Shown one piece after another: positions 47,361-64,000 of a DNA stretch of 64,000 nt (positions are counted from its first letter, which is position 1; each line of letters begins with the position of its first letter). The DNA is from Ficedula albicollis (taxonomy: Eukaryota; Chordata; Aves; Passeriformes; Muscicapidae). Both the position numbers and the translations under genes were made by a program. The DNA is taken from NCBI RefSeq assembly GCF_000247815.1, contig NC_021678.1:22462092-22526091 (forward strand), in the 5' to 3' direction. The notes beneath the pieces were generated by a model. That model made no database searches. It saw nothing but the letters and a program-made list of their open reading frames with translations, and was not told where the DNA came from.

Positions 47361-47430
47361 CCTGCTCTGGCACAGCCAGGTGTTCCTTGCTAGCCCCCAG
47401 CACTGTGCTGGTTGCACCCAGTACCAACAG

Positions 47431-47436
47431 AATAAA
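47431..47436 (+). terminator. Poly(A) signal after the EGF-type CRTAC1 end
   Basis: AATAAA lies 71 bases after the TAA of the second extra EGF exon. Its closeness to the stop supports this being a genuine transcript end. Confidence 0.7.
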
Positions 47437-47688
47437 CCCTTTCCTGCACTGTATTCCTTGTATGTCCCTCTCCTGGGGCCACATGACTGCTACACAGGTC
47501 TGTCCCTACTCCCCCAGACTGCCCCCTCCTCCCCATCCCCTCCCTTCCCTCATGCTCGCCCTCGTGGGGCTCTGTGCAACCCAGTGTGAAAAGATGCCCA
47601 GCCTGATTCTGTGCCCCCACAGCATTGTCCTGCTCACCTGTCCAACACAAGAAGATGCAGGGTAGGCAGTGGGGGAGGAAGCGTGGGG

Positions 47689-47694
47689 TTTATT
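47689..47694 (-). terminator. Poly(A) signal, candidate for GOLGA7B
   Basis: Minus-strand AATAAA lies 1.34 kb beyond the GOLGA7B stop codon. It lies about 250 bases from the plus-strand poly(A) signal at 47431, so the EGF-type CRTAC1 transcript and GOLGA7B would converge tail-to-tail here. Confidence 0.5.
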
Positions 47695-49018
47695 AAGGAA
47701 GGTCTCCATGCAGGGGGTGGTGCTCCAGCAGGAACGTTGAGGCCAGGGCCACCCCACAAACACATCATGACTGAGCCAAAAGGCATCCTACAGGGCAGAG
47801 TCCTCCCTCCAGGTCCCCAGGAGAGAAATGCCATCTTGGTTCAGCCCTGCACCCAGATAGGAATTCTCCTTGGGGTGCTGGATGTCACAGGTACCCTCCT
47901 ATTTCCCCCTATCTAACCCTGGACCATGAACCTACACAGCTTGCTGCCAGGCTCAGGCATCCCTCTTAAAGGCCAGGCTGAGAATTGGGGTGCTGGTGGC
48001 AGATGCATGCAGGACACGTGGGCAGGGGAGGACTTAGCAGTGTGAGAGGAAGGGTCCTTTTGGAGCTGCTCCAGTGGGCACCCTCCCTGCATTAGGGCAG
48101 GTCATGGGGCAGAGTAGGCAGGGGGCTGCTGGAGCTAGGTACAGGCAATCACTGCCAGGATTGGGCAGGGAGCCTTCTTACCCATGCCATAGCTCAGCCT
48201 CAACTGTGCTGGGCCATGAATGAGCCCAGGGCACATGGCACAGGGGCAGCATCATGCCCAGAACTGCACCTCCCTACCCTGGACACTGGGCTGGAGAAAT
48301 ACTGGGGTGCAGCTGGGGATGGCAGCCGGTCATGCAGGGAGCAGAAGCAAGTGCCCAGTGTCATGGCAGTGAAGGATGCTGCTGGAGAGGATGTAGTGCC
48401 AGACGGGGAGGGGGCCTGGGGAGCAGCAGTGGGGCAGCGGGTGGGGCAGAGCTGGGGTGAATGCATGGCCATCGTGCAGAAGAAGCGGCACCAGTGCTCT
48501 GCCAGGCTCCCTGAACAGTGGACGAGCAGCAGCTGAACCCACACCACAGCACTAAGAGCACCCCAAGGAGGGGGTGCAGCAAGAGCAGTCAGTGTCTGTG
48601 GGCGTGGGGTTAAGTGTTCATCCCCTGCTAAGCGCTGCCTGAGGCTTTGCCAGTCCCAGCGCTCCCCGTGCATGGCAACAGGGGCACTGGCAGCTGGGAC
48701 TGCCCGTAGCAGGGCAAGCTCCTTTCGCTTGGGGCAGGGGCAGCAGCACCAAGCACACAGAGGGCTGTAGGAGCCCCTTGGCCACAGTTCAGCTCGTTGG
48801 GAAGCACCTGGGATGCCCCAGCACCAGTCCCTGCCCACAGTGGGTCCGAGCAGAGGCAGACCCACTGCGGGGGACAAAGAGCAGATGGGGGTGGGCAGCC
48901 CCACTGCGTAGCCCCGGCCTCCCCCTCCTGCTCTCCCCGGGCTCAGAAGCGGGTGCTCTGGTAGTGCAGCCTGCGGAGCTCGGAGAGGCCGCTGTCCCGG
49001 CAGTACGAGTCCCTGCAG

Positions 49019-49161
49019 GGACTCCCTGCCAGTCACCGGCCCCCCGCCCCGCCGCCGCCGCCGCTGCTGCTGCTGGAGCTGCCGCTGCTGGAGCTGCCGC
49101 TGCTGCACCGGTCCTCGTAGATGGAGATCTCGATCTGGGCCCTGCTAAGGATCATCGCTGA
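49019..49161 (+). CDS. CRTAC1: CRTAC1 distal terminal exon, isoform A-like (antisense to GOLGA7B)
   Basis: The acceptor GAGTCCCTGCAG precedes a phase-1 exon. Joined to the exon ending at 45607 it reads [16 protein letters not shown], continues as an Ala/Gly run, then [18 protein letters not shown] and TGA (49159-49161). Human isoform A ends with GTLGQSPGPRP, an Ala-rich run and [12 protein letters not shown] followed by a different tail, so the match covers both sides of the repeat. This gives a 639-residue protein. The exon lies about 13 kb beyond the first CRTAC1 coding exon, inside GOLGA7B on the opposite strand. No canonical poly(A) signal was found shortly downstream. Confidence 0.82.
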
Positions 49162-50122
49162 CGTGTGCCAGCTCGATTGCCCAGCACCCACGCCCAGTCT
49201 CCCTTCACCCTCGCCATCCCCCAAGCACCCCACTGCCCAAAGGATACAACCCTCATGCCACGCTCCAGGGGGTCAGTGAGCAGCAGCCCCCGTGGTGCAT
49301 AGATCTTCTCATTCTGGTCCTGGATGTACTTGGAGATCTTCTTCAGGACCTGTCAGCACAGCGAGGGACACTCAGAGCCTGCCAGCATTGCTGCCTACTC
49401 CAGCCTCCAGTCCCATGTTCCTGTGACAGCCCTGAGCCATCCCTGTGCCCACTTCCAGCTGTGCCCATCCCTGAGCCCTCCCCTGCACCTCAGCACCTTC
49501 TCATAGTGTGTCTCCATGCAGAGGAAGATGAAATAGGCAGTGGCACAGGCCAGGCACCCCTCGAGGTATGAGCTGCCCCCAATCTTCTCCGCCTCGGCAT
49601 AGAAGCCATTTAGGGTTTTCACGGTTTCCTCAAAAAGTTGCCGCTCAATCTAGGACAGAAACCAAGGTGAAGAGGAGTCTGGCCAGGGACTGGCTCCCTG
49701 CACTGCCTTGTCCCCATTCCTGGGGGGACTCAGAGAGCACTTAGCCCTCTCCTCCCTGCCCAGCTGATGCTTCAGCTTGCAGGCCCCTGCCCACCTCCCA
49801 CCTGTACCAAGACCTGCTGAGCCTGCAGCCTTCACCAGAGCCTCCCAGTCTCCAGGAGCGCCAAAGCCTTGCACACCAGCCAAGGCAGCTGTGACTTCAT
49901 GCACCCTCACACCCTTTGACCCTTCTTCCATCTGAGCCCTCATAGCACACTGCCATAGGGCACCCCCCCACCCTGAAAACTTCTCAGACTCCCTACCCGG
50001 CTCTCCAGCTCAGGGGGAAACTTTGTCTGGAACTGGCATGTGGTGCCATCACTGTAATCCCGCTGCACAAAGACCTTGGTGGCCAGGGATGCGCTGCGCC
50101 GCAGCTCCTGCAGGCTGTGCAC
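49033..50122 (-). CDS. GOLGA7B: GOLGA7B, golgin A7 family member B (first coding exon missing)
   Basis: A member of the Erf4/GCP16 family, accessory proteins of DHHC palmitoyltransferases; human GOLGA7B is reported to act with ZDHHC5. Visible exons on the minus strand: 50122-49997 ([20 protein letters not shown]...), 49649-49497 ([20 protein letters not shown]...), 49349-49248 ([20 protein letters not shown]...) and 49134-49033 ([10 protein letters not shown], then a Ser/Gly run, [12 protein letters not shown]). All are phase 0 and intact, totalling 160 residues. The family's first few residues (human begins MATE) must come from an upstream exon that is not visible. It probably lies in the 51.0-55.4 kb gap. 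The last exon is antisense to the distal CRTAC1 exon. Confidence 0.92.
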
Positions 50123-56510
<6,388 letters not shown>

Positions 56511-58087
56511 ATGGCATGTCCAGCTGCCTGCAGCACAGGGGTCAGTCAGCTCTGTCTGACTCCTGCTCCCTGCTCTGAGCACCAGCCCAAGCTTTGGGCA
56601 GAGCAAATAGAGGCAGGGCCTTGGGGTGGTTGGTAGGCAGCTTTCTTTCTCTGGAGCACGGCAGGGTTTGTGACCAAGGGACTAAAGGACATAGGCAGTC
56701 AGGGACCCCGGTTGGAGGGCTTATCTTCCCCACAGACACAAAGCTGTGGATCCCACTGCTTTTGGGGAAACCTGCTGCTCCCAGGTTTCAGATCAATCTG
56801 CCAGCCCACACTCCAGAGCAGTGAGGTACACCCTGCCCTGACAGTGGCACAAAACCAAGGGACACCCCTTGAGAGGGTGGTGTGTGAAGTCTCCCATGTA
56901 CCCAAACACATTGACACAGGCACTCGTGCATGCACTCAGATGCCCACATCTGCCTGCACACCCCGTGCACCCCAGGCACACACCCAGGTGCACATGCAAT
57001 GTGCTCACACACCTAAGCCTGTCCTCAGGTGTCCCCAGACCCTGCATCCCATCTCCTTCCCGTGCTGATGCCATGCCACGTCAGTGCTCCCTGCCCGCCT
57101 GGCAGGTCCTGCTGGTTGTCATGGCAATGCTGTGCCTGCCAGGAGATGAAGTTTCCTCTCCTGTGCTGCAGTGAGAGGCCGACAGCAGCCGGGGGGATCA
57201 GCTCTCCCTGCCACCCCAGGCTCTGCCCATCATCCCACATCCTCTAGTGTTGCCCCAGGGTTCTCTCCTCTAGCTACACCAACCCAGCACAAGCAAAGGA
57301 CTTTTAATTCTGGGCTCCATGTGCCTCACAGGCCATGGACCTGCTCTCTGCGTGTGTCAAGGAGGATCCTTTGGTGGGAATCACCCCACCATAGGGAGCT
57401 GCCTTCTGCCAGCCATACTGCCCAGGACCAAGCCTTGTCCAGTGGCAGGCAGGACACAGACCTGTCCCAGAGTGCTCCTCATCACCACAGACCCCAGCCC
57501 TGCCTGTAGTGGCTGCAGACCCAGGCATATCCAGAGCCCACTGGGGTCTGCCAAGGGTTTTCCAGTTTCAGCCAGAGCAGGGACAGACCCTGCTGGATTC
57601 CATGCAGAGGAACAGGCTGGTGCTCTGTAATGCCATGCCATACTGTGCTATGGCTTCCAGCAGAGCAGGGCAGAGGTGGAGAGGGGCTGGCATGGCCAAG
57701 GCGTAGTCCCAGGCAGTAGGAGCAGGGACAGCAGGGGCTCGGTGTAGCCTCAATGTGCTGCATGGCCCTGCTGCCCTCCCCAGACCATTCCATTGTGAGG
57801 GGTTCTGGCGGGTTCTGACCCTTCTGCTCCATGTGCTCGGCCCAAAGGGATTTTTCAGGCTGCCTAGCAGCAGGGACAGACATGGCTGGTGCCAGAGCTG
57901 CCTTTATTCCCTTTCCTGGCTCTTCCCTTGCCCCTGGAGTGAGGCAACTCTGACCTATCTTGCAGATAGACCCAGCAGATCTCTCCTTGCCCCTGGCCCT
58001 GGCTAACCTCCCAGAGGCCCTGCCCTGGCCCCCTGGGACAGACATGAGGTACCCCTATGGCCAGCCCTCAACAGACAATGTGCCTGT

Positions 58088-58252
58088 GCCCATCACACCA
58101 CAGCAGGCATGGCCCAGCAGTGCCCCTGCTCCAACCCCTGCACTTGACAGGACGTGTCCCTAGTTGCCCATCACACCACAGCAGGCATGGCCCAGCTTTG
58201 CCCCTGCTCCAACCCCTGCACTTGACTCCCAGACCAGGACGTGTCCCTAGCG
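58088..58252. repeat. Two-copy tandem duplication, period about 78 bp
   Basis: GCCCATCACACCACAGCAGG and CCCCTGCTCCAACCCCTGCA recur after 78 bases. The second copy carries a small insertion (tcccagacc-like) before AGGACGTGTCCCTAG. Confidence 0.85.
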
Positions 58253-60834
58253 TGTCTCTGGGTGCATGGTGCTGCACTTCACCCCAGCATCTCAACCCTC
58301 TCTGCAGTACAAGGATGACTGGGGCCCGTGGAGAACAGCTGGAGCCCTGCAACCAGCCTGGGATCAACCCCTGCAGCCCCATCCTGCACCCAGTGCCTGC
58401 TGAACCCCTCTCCAACCTGTCAGAGCTGTCAGCAGCTCCAGCTCTACTTCAAAGGGGCCACAGAAGGGCATGGCAGCTGTTTCTCCTAGCACTGGAGGTG
58501 CTTTCAGTAATGGTGGGGAGCATGAGCTCACCATCCCAGTGAGGACAACGGTGACATTTGGGAGGCACAAACACAGCGTGATTAGCTGATAACCTTTCCT
58601 GAGAGATCCCAGGTGTGTGCACCTGGGAGAGAAAAGGGAGGGGGACGAGGCCCCCACACTGTGAGCCTCTGGAAAACAGCTCCAAATGCCCCAGCCTGCC
58701 CCTTCACACAAGACATGGAGAGTGCCCCAAACTGAGGCCAGCTGGCCAAATGACCCTACAGACTGGGCACCCTGAGCGTGGACACCCCTCTGCGACACCT
58801 GTGGTCCAGCTGTGTCCATCTGAAGGGGTGGTTCTAGGACCCATTGCACTCCCAGTCCCCCAGCACATCCCACAGGAGCCACAGGCGCTGGGAGACACAG
58901 CATCCTCCGGCACACAGGCAAGCAGAGGAGGATGTGGTTTCAGAGCAAGGTGCCAATGTGTGCCATTAGCAAAGACGCGAGCTGGGAGCAGGGACTGGGC
59001 GAGGATTGCTCCCACAGCGCGCACGGGGTGCAGACGTGGTGGGGCGGGGAGGGACAAACAGCCCCGCAGAGAAGGTCCCCACGCACGGTGCCATGCTGTC
59101 AGGGAAAGGGACTCCTCCTCAGAGGGCCCGCACATGCCCCATGCCCGCTCCCTGCCCTGCTGAGCAACACCAAGCGCCGGGGGCCGGGATCGGGGTGTCC
59201 GGCAGCGAACAGGGAGGGTCTGTGTGCGAGCTGGCAGGAACTGGGCAGGGCCAGGAGGGGCTGGGTGGGGGCTGGGAGGGCGCCGGGGCAGTCTGGGCTC
59301 CGCAGCTGGGCCGGGAGCGCTGCCAGCACATTCCTGGGGCGGCCGGGCAGCGGAGTGTGTGTGGGCGCGGGGCAAGTGCACGGCAATGCTGACCCTCCCC
59401 GCTGCGCACCCCACGGTCACGCATTGCCCCGGGCAGCCTCGACCCCACGGTGTCCCCAGTCATGCCCCAAGCTGCCGCGGCAGCTTGGCAGGACCACCCC
59501 AGGGAGCCGTGCTGCCAGGCCAGCAGACAGCCCTGCTCTCTCCTGGGAGCTGCCGGACGCCACGGGACACACAGTGGGACAGTCCCAGCTGCCTCCCCTC
59601 CTGGGACTCTGCGTGGCCAGCCCCGGTGCGCTATGCTCTCCAAAGACCCCTGCCCCACAGTGGGCTCCTGCAGCCCAGGAACCAGTACGGGACTGGGACG
59701 GGAAGGATGAGAGGATGGGGAAAAGAGGAGGATGGGAGGGACCTCACTCAGCCCACCCACCGAGGCCCAGGGGATGGCAGAAACAAGGTCGGTAGCACCC
59801 AAAGCTGGGGCAGGAGAGTAGGTGGGGACGCAAGGATGGAAAGAGGCGGCCGGGACCCTGCTCAGCTCCGCATTTCCTGGGAGCCTCCTGCTTCCCCGGC
59901 TCGGAACTGCTCTGTGCTACAATCAGGCACGGCTCCTCCGCGGGGGGGGTCGAGGCAGCACCCGCAGGGGACTTGCCCTTACCATGGCACCCTGGCTGGC
60001 CGTCCCCGTGTCCCCAGCGCAGAGGGGCAGCCCTCACGGCCCCGCTCCCGGCCTCGCTCTGTGACAAGAGGCACAGGCAGTGACACAAGCGGTGGCACAG
60101 CCAGCTTTCTGGAGTGACAGGAGCAAGTGTCAGTCTCACAGCCATCTGCATGGGTGCAGATCGGGGATGTGGGCATTGCAGCAGCCTGCGCAGACAAGAC
60201 GCGGGAAGGGTGCCAGCTTCGGCTGTCTTGGGTCCATCCCCTTCTCCGGGGTACAGCCCAGATCTGCCTGGGGCATCCTGGGTGGGAAAGGGTTAAGGAA
60301 GCAATGCGAGTGCAGCAGGGACTCCCCAGAGCAGAGGCACAGTCTCAGCTCGGAGGTCAGGCTGCCAGGACACGCCACGCGAAGGAAGCATCGCTCTTCT
60401 GGAGCCAGCCCTGCTCCCGCAGCATGGCCAGGAGGTGACTCAGGGCTCTAATAAAGGCGTCATGACAGATGAAGGGACTGGGGCAGCTGGCAGGGAGACC
60501 CTTGCTCAGCCCCAGCCTCGCCAGCCCCCTCACCTTTATCTGGTGCAGTGCCGGCTGGCACAAGAGTGCTCAGCACCCCAAACACCTTCCTGCGAGGAGC
60601 TGCGGATGCAGAATAACGCCAGAGTGGGCTGTGGGATGGGGCAGGCTGAGAGCCAGGAGCTGGTCCATGGTCAAGGGCAGGACAGTGCTGGCAGTGCCAC
60701 GGGAACAGCCCAGGGACATGGCACACCCGCGACCGTGCTCAGCATCCGCACGCTGGCAGCTCCACCCCGCACACCCAGCCTCCCTCTGCCTCGGCTCCCA
60801 GGCCCCACCGGCCCTTCCCAGCCCAGCTCCCGTG

Positions 60835-61035
60835 GCAATTACACCCTGCCCAAGCCCATCCATCACGGATTAGCTATTTTCTATCAGCATTTATCTCCAG
60901 ACAATCTTACTCCTGCCGTGACAGCCCGATGCCTCGATCACCCTCCCTGCTGCTACCAGGCAGCCCTGATAACAGGCTGCTGTATCTTATCGGGCTCCCC
61001 GGCAGTTACACATTAATGGTGCCATCTCCGGGGCT
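60835..61035. promoter_or_regulatory. Candidate conserved non-coding element upstream of SFRP5
   Basis: GGCAATTACACCC, GGATTAGCTATTTTC, CAGCATTTATCTCC, CCTGATAACAGG, GTATCTTATCGGG and CACATTAATGG form a cluster of homeodomain- and GATA-like words 1.3-1.5 kb before the SFRP5 first exon. No reading frame accounts for it. Enhancer function is inference. Confidence 0.38.
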
Positions 61036-61366
61036 TGGCTGGGGCGGGATGAGCCCAGCCCACCCTCGGGCTGGAAGCAAGCATTACTGGGTGATGCAGT
61101 GATGGGTGCTGAGCACAGAGGGCATGGGCAGGGCGGGCAGGCTACAGGGAAGGGCAGGTTGTGCAGCTGAGGTTCCCAGCATTGCCCCAAAGCAGATGGA
61201 CCCCACCAGGGCTGGGGGACAGTCCCTGCCCCCAGCCCAGGGCAAAGAGCAGCTGCTATCACTGCCTGCACTAGACTGTTTGCTCTATCGCCCATTAACA
61301 GAGCTGCCTTATCCGGTGGGCAGGGGCCAGCGGCAGCCCAAAGCCCGTTGGCCAGGCAGGGGCATC

Positions 61367-61550
61367 GATCATGGGAAAGGGAGGGGTGCCCCAGATAACC
61401 CCTGCAGACAAATGGGTTTCTAATGGGGTCTTAAGCCCTGCACCCCGATCTCCAAGGGGATCATGGGAAAGGGAGGGGTGCCCCAGATAACCCCTGCAGA
61501 CAAATGGGTTTCTAATGGGGTCTAAAGCCCTGCACCCCGATCTCCAAGGG
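61367..61550. repeat. Two-copy tandem duplication, period 92 bp
   Basis: GATCATGGGAAAGGGAGGGG, CCCCAGATAACCCCTGCAGA and TTTCTAATGGGGTCT recur after 92 bases with one or two differences (ttaagccc against taaagccc). It lies about 0.9 kb upstream of the SFRP5 gap. Confidence 0.92.
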
Positions 61551-62297
61551 AATGGGGGAATGTCATCCGGGCAGGACCCTCGCATCGCTTGGGCTCTAGC
61601 TTTGCCCACAGCCTGAGCACTTGTCAGAGGCTGGGTGCAAGCCCTTTGCTGGAAGGTGTAATCCCAGATGTGTCTGTGCCAGCAGACCATGGACTGCCCA
61701 AGGTGCATGCTGGCAGAACCATGCATGAGGAATGAGGACCCCATTCCCATGGTATCGCCTCACTGATGGCACACCTGGCACCTGGGTACAGAAGCCTCCC
61801 AGGGCTGCAGCATGAAGCTTCTGGGGGATCCTCTTCCTTAAACCCCCGCACCCTAAGCATATTGTCTTGGGAGAAAAGAGTGGGGAGCGGGTGGCACAGG
61901 GTAGGAACCAGGCTCAGAACACGCTTCTGGGGTGCCGGGTGGAATGGGGGCAGCGGGACTGGTGAATAACGGGGGCAACTTGTGGCCACAGCACATCGCC
62001 ATGGGACAGGCGAGCCAGCCCTTCTAGAAAGCATCACCCCAGGGGCACACAGAGCCAGGGTGGGCTGAGGGCGCGCATGCAGGGGGGCTCCCTGGGAGGG
62101 CGAGGGGCACGGAGCACCCTGCGCCGGGCAGGGAGGGAGGGAGGGAGGTGGCAGCGGTGCGGGCAGACTAGGGGGAGCCGGGGGCCAGCCCCGGGGGGCC
62201 CGGCAGGCAGAGCAGATTGGCTGCCGGCGAGGTCTCCAACCTCCTTAGAAAGGGCAGCGAGCGTGGGAGGCGCTAGGGGAGGCGGCAGGGCGCCGAG

Positions 62298-62742
<445 letters not shown>

Positions 62743-62743
62743 A

Positions 62744-63921
62744 GCGCCCCTGGGCGGCGGGCAGCACTACGATTACTACGGGTGGCAGCCCGAGAGCCTG
62801 CCCCACGGGCGGTTCTACGGGCGGGAGCCGCAGTGCCTCGACATCCCGCCCGACATGCAGCTGTGTCGCGACGTGGGCTACAAGCGCATGCGGCTGCCCA
62901 ACCTGCTGGAGCACGAGACCATGGCCGAAGCCAAGCAGCAGGCTGGCAGCTGGGTGCCCCTGCTCGCCAAGCAGTGCCACACCGACACCCAGCTCTTCCT
63001 CTGCTCCCTCTTCGCCCCTGTGTGCCTCGACCGGCCCGTCTACCCGTGCCGCTCCCTCTGTGAGGTGGTACGGGACTCCTGCGCCCCTGTCATGGAGTCC
63101 TACGGCTTCCCCTGGCCTGAGATGCTGCACTGTGGCAAGTTCCCCTCTGACCACGAGCTCTGCATCGCCGTCCAGTTTGGGAACAGCAAAGCCACGCCGC
63201 CACCAGGTAAGTGGGAAGGATACTCTAATGGGATGGGAACGCATGTGGAGCCCCTGAGCAGCCACCCGTTCACCTCTCAAAGCACAGCCCAGCACACTGG
63301 TCTTGGCCAAGGAGTCTGTCTGCAGCAGGGCAGGAGTGGGCACTGTATCACCTTTGTCTGATTGCCCAGGAGCACTGGGCTCCCAGCTGGCTGCACAGAA
63401 CTGTCGTGGAATAAGGAAGAACATGGGATGAGGTGGGAAGAACTGGTGGATCCGGCACGGTACTATGTCCCTCTCCTCCCACTGGGTCCCAGGTCAGCAG
63501 CAAGGGAGCCTGCTGCACCTGAGCTGTCAGCCCCACGCTGCTGCTGCAGGGTGGCTGTCCCCTCAGGATCAGGGCTGTGACAGCCTTTAGGCTGGGGCCA
63601 CCCTTACTGATCCTGGGCTTCGAAGTGCCACCATCTGATGGGAGGATGTCCCCATATCTCTTCCCCTCCCGGGGGATGAACCTGGCCAGCAAGGTGCTCT
63701 GTGCCTCCCCACATCACCCCAGCACAGCTACCTAGGGAGCAGAGGAGCTGCTGGGGCTCTCCCAAGCGTGTCCCCAAGGAGCTGGCCCAAGTGACAAGTA
63801 CAAGCAGCAGGAAGCTGTGACAGTAACTGGTCTCTCACCACAGTGTCCAAGATCTGCACCCAGTGTGAGATGGAGCACAAGGCAGATGGCATGATGGAGC
63901 AGATGTGTTCCAGTGACTTTG
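62744..63921 (+). CDS. SFRP5: SFRP5, secreted frizzled-related protein 5 (partial at both ends)
   Basis: A secreted Wnt-binding antagonist. Exon 1 is visible from 62744 to 63206 and exon 2 is 63844-63921; the junction is phase 1 (CACCAG/GTAAGT to TCACCACAG). The frame begins APLGGGQHYDYYGWQPESLP, then PQCLDIPPDMQLCRDVGYKR, RLPNLLEHETMAEAKQQA, CSLFAPVCLDRPVYPCRSLC and FPWPEMLHCGKFP. This is the cysteine-rich Frizzled domain with its conserved cysteines. Exon 2 gives VSKICTQCEMEHKADGMMEQ and MCSSDF, the start of the netrin-like C-terminal part. The EMEH...MEQMCSSDF block favours SFRP5 over SFRP1. The signal peptide is hidden in the gap, and the netrin exon lies beyond the window. No internal stop is present. 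Intron 1 (63207-63843) holds nothing of note. Confidence 0.93.
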
Positions 63922-64000
63922 GTGAGTGCTGGGGTCTTTTTCCCAGCCCCTCTGGACAAGAGTCTGCCTCCCCTAGGTCTGGGGTGGGAGTTGGCCAGAG

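Larger units (their letters stand above)
56511..62297. other. Intergenic DNA between GOLGA7B and SFRP5
   Basis: I find no exon with a recognisable product. It holds a CA-rich segment (56.9-57.0 kb), two tandem duplications (58.09 and 61.37 kb), a candidate enhancer (60.83-61.03 kb) and CpG-rich SFRP5 promoter-proximal DNA (62.05-62.30 kb, with GGGAGGGAGGGAGGGAGG at about 62.13 kb). Confidence 0.5.

Noticed and set aside
48200..49108. 302-codon minus-strand frame below the GOLGA7B last exon
   Set aside because: It is in another frame than GOLGA7B and runs into its 3' UTR. The QQRQLQQ-type start is the triplet repeat read in a different frame.
59006..60151. Several overlapping frames of 100-300 codons at 59-60 kb
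   Set aside because: GC-rich, stop-poor intergenic DNA with frames on all strands; none shows a domain or consistent splice sites.

Overview
The window is nuclear DNA from a vertebrate, almost certainly a bird. Genes are split into many short exons with GT-AG introns, introns are compact, and a CR1 LINE tail lies at 33.04-33.32 kb. The gene order PYROXD2(+) - LOXL4(+) - R3HCC1L(-) - CRTAC1(+) - GOLGA7B(-) - SFRP5(+) equals the human 10q24.2 order read in reverse, with every relative orientation kept. There is no prokaryotic, viral or operon content.

Layout. 0.1-0.9 kb: last four exons of PYROXD2. 3.4-9.98 kb: LOXL4, a 14-coding-exon secreted lysyl oxidase of 757 residues that reads through completely. 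12.2-18.6 kb, minus strand: R3HCC1L, six coding exons, 650 residues, with noncoding 5' exons further right. 18.6-33.5 kb: intergenic or 5' sequence with likely conserved non-coding elements and the CR1 relic. 34.1-49.2 kb: CRTAC1, with 13 shared coding exons followed by three competing 3' ends: a short hydrophobic tail (human isoform B / LOTUS-like), two additional EGF-like exons with their own stop and poly(A) signal, and a distal Ala-rich exon (human isoform A-like). 47.7-50.1 kb, minus strand: GOLGA7B. Its last coding exon is directly antisense, codon against codon, to the distal CRTAC1 exon. 62.7-63.9 kb: first two exons of SFRP5, which runs out of the window.

About 7.7 kb (12%) is pure poly-C in eight tracts of about 49 to 4337 bases. 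All eight read C on the given strand. Most lie where a first exon or CpG-island promoter is expected (LOXL4, R3HCC1L, CRTAC1, GOLGA7B, SFRP5). One is bordered by an Illumina adapter remnant and by duplicated flanks. I read them as assembly gaps or fill rather than biology; they hide the SFRP5 signal peptide, the GOLGA7B start and probably the CRTAC1 first exon. The very long Pro/Gly reading frames across them are artefacts.

The most interesting biology is at 45.4-49.2 kb: a three-way terminal-exon choice in CRTAC1 coupled to a double-coding antisense overlap with GOLGA7B. A second pattern is at least nine two-copy tandem duplications with periods of about 51-92 bp, scattered through introns and intergenic DNA.
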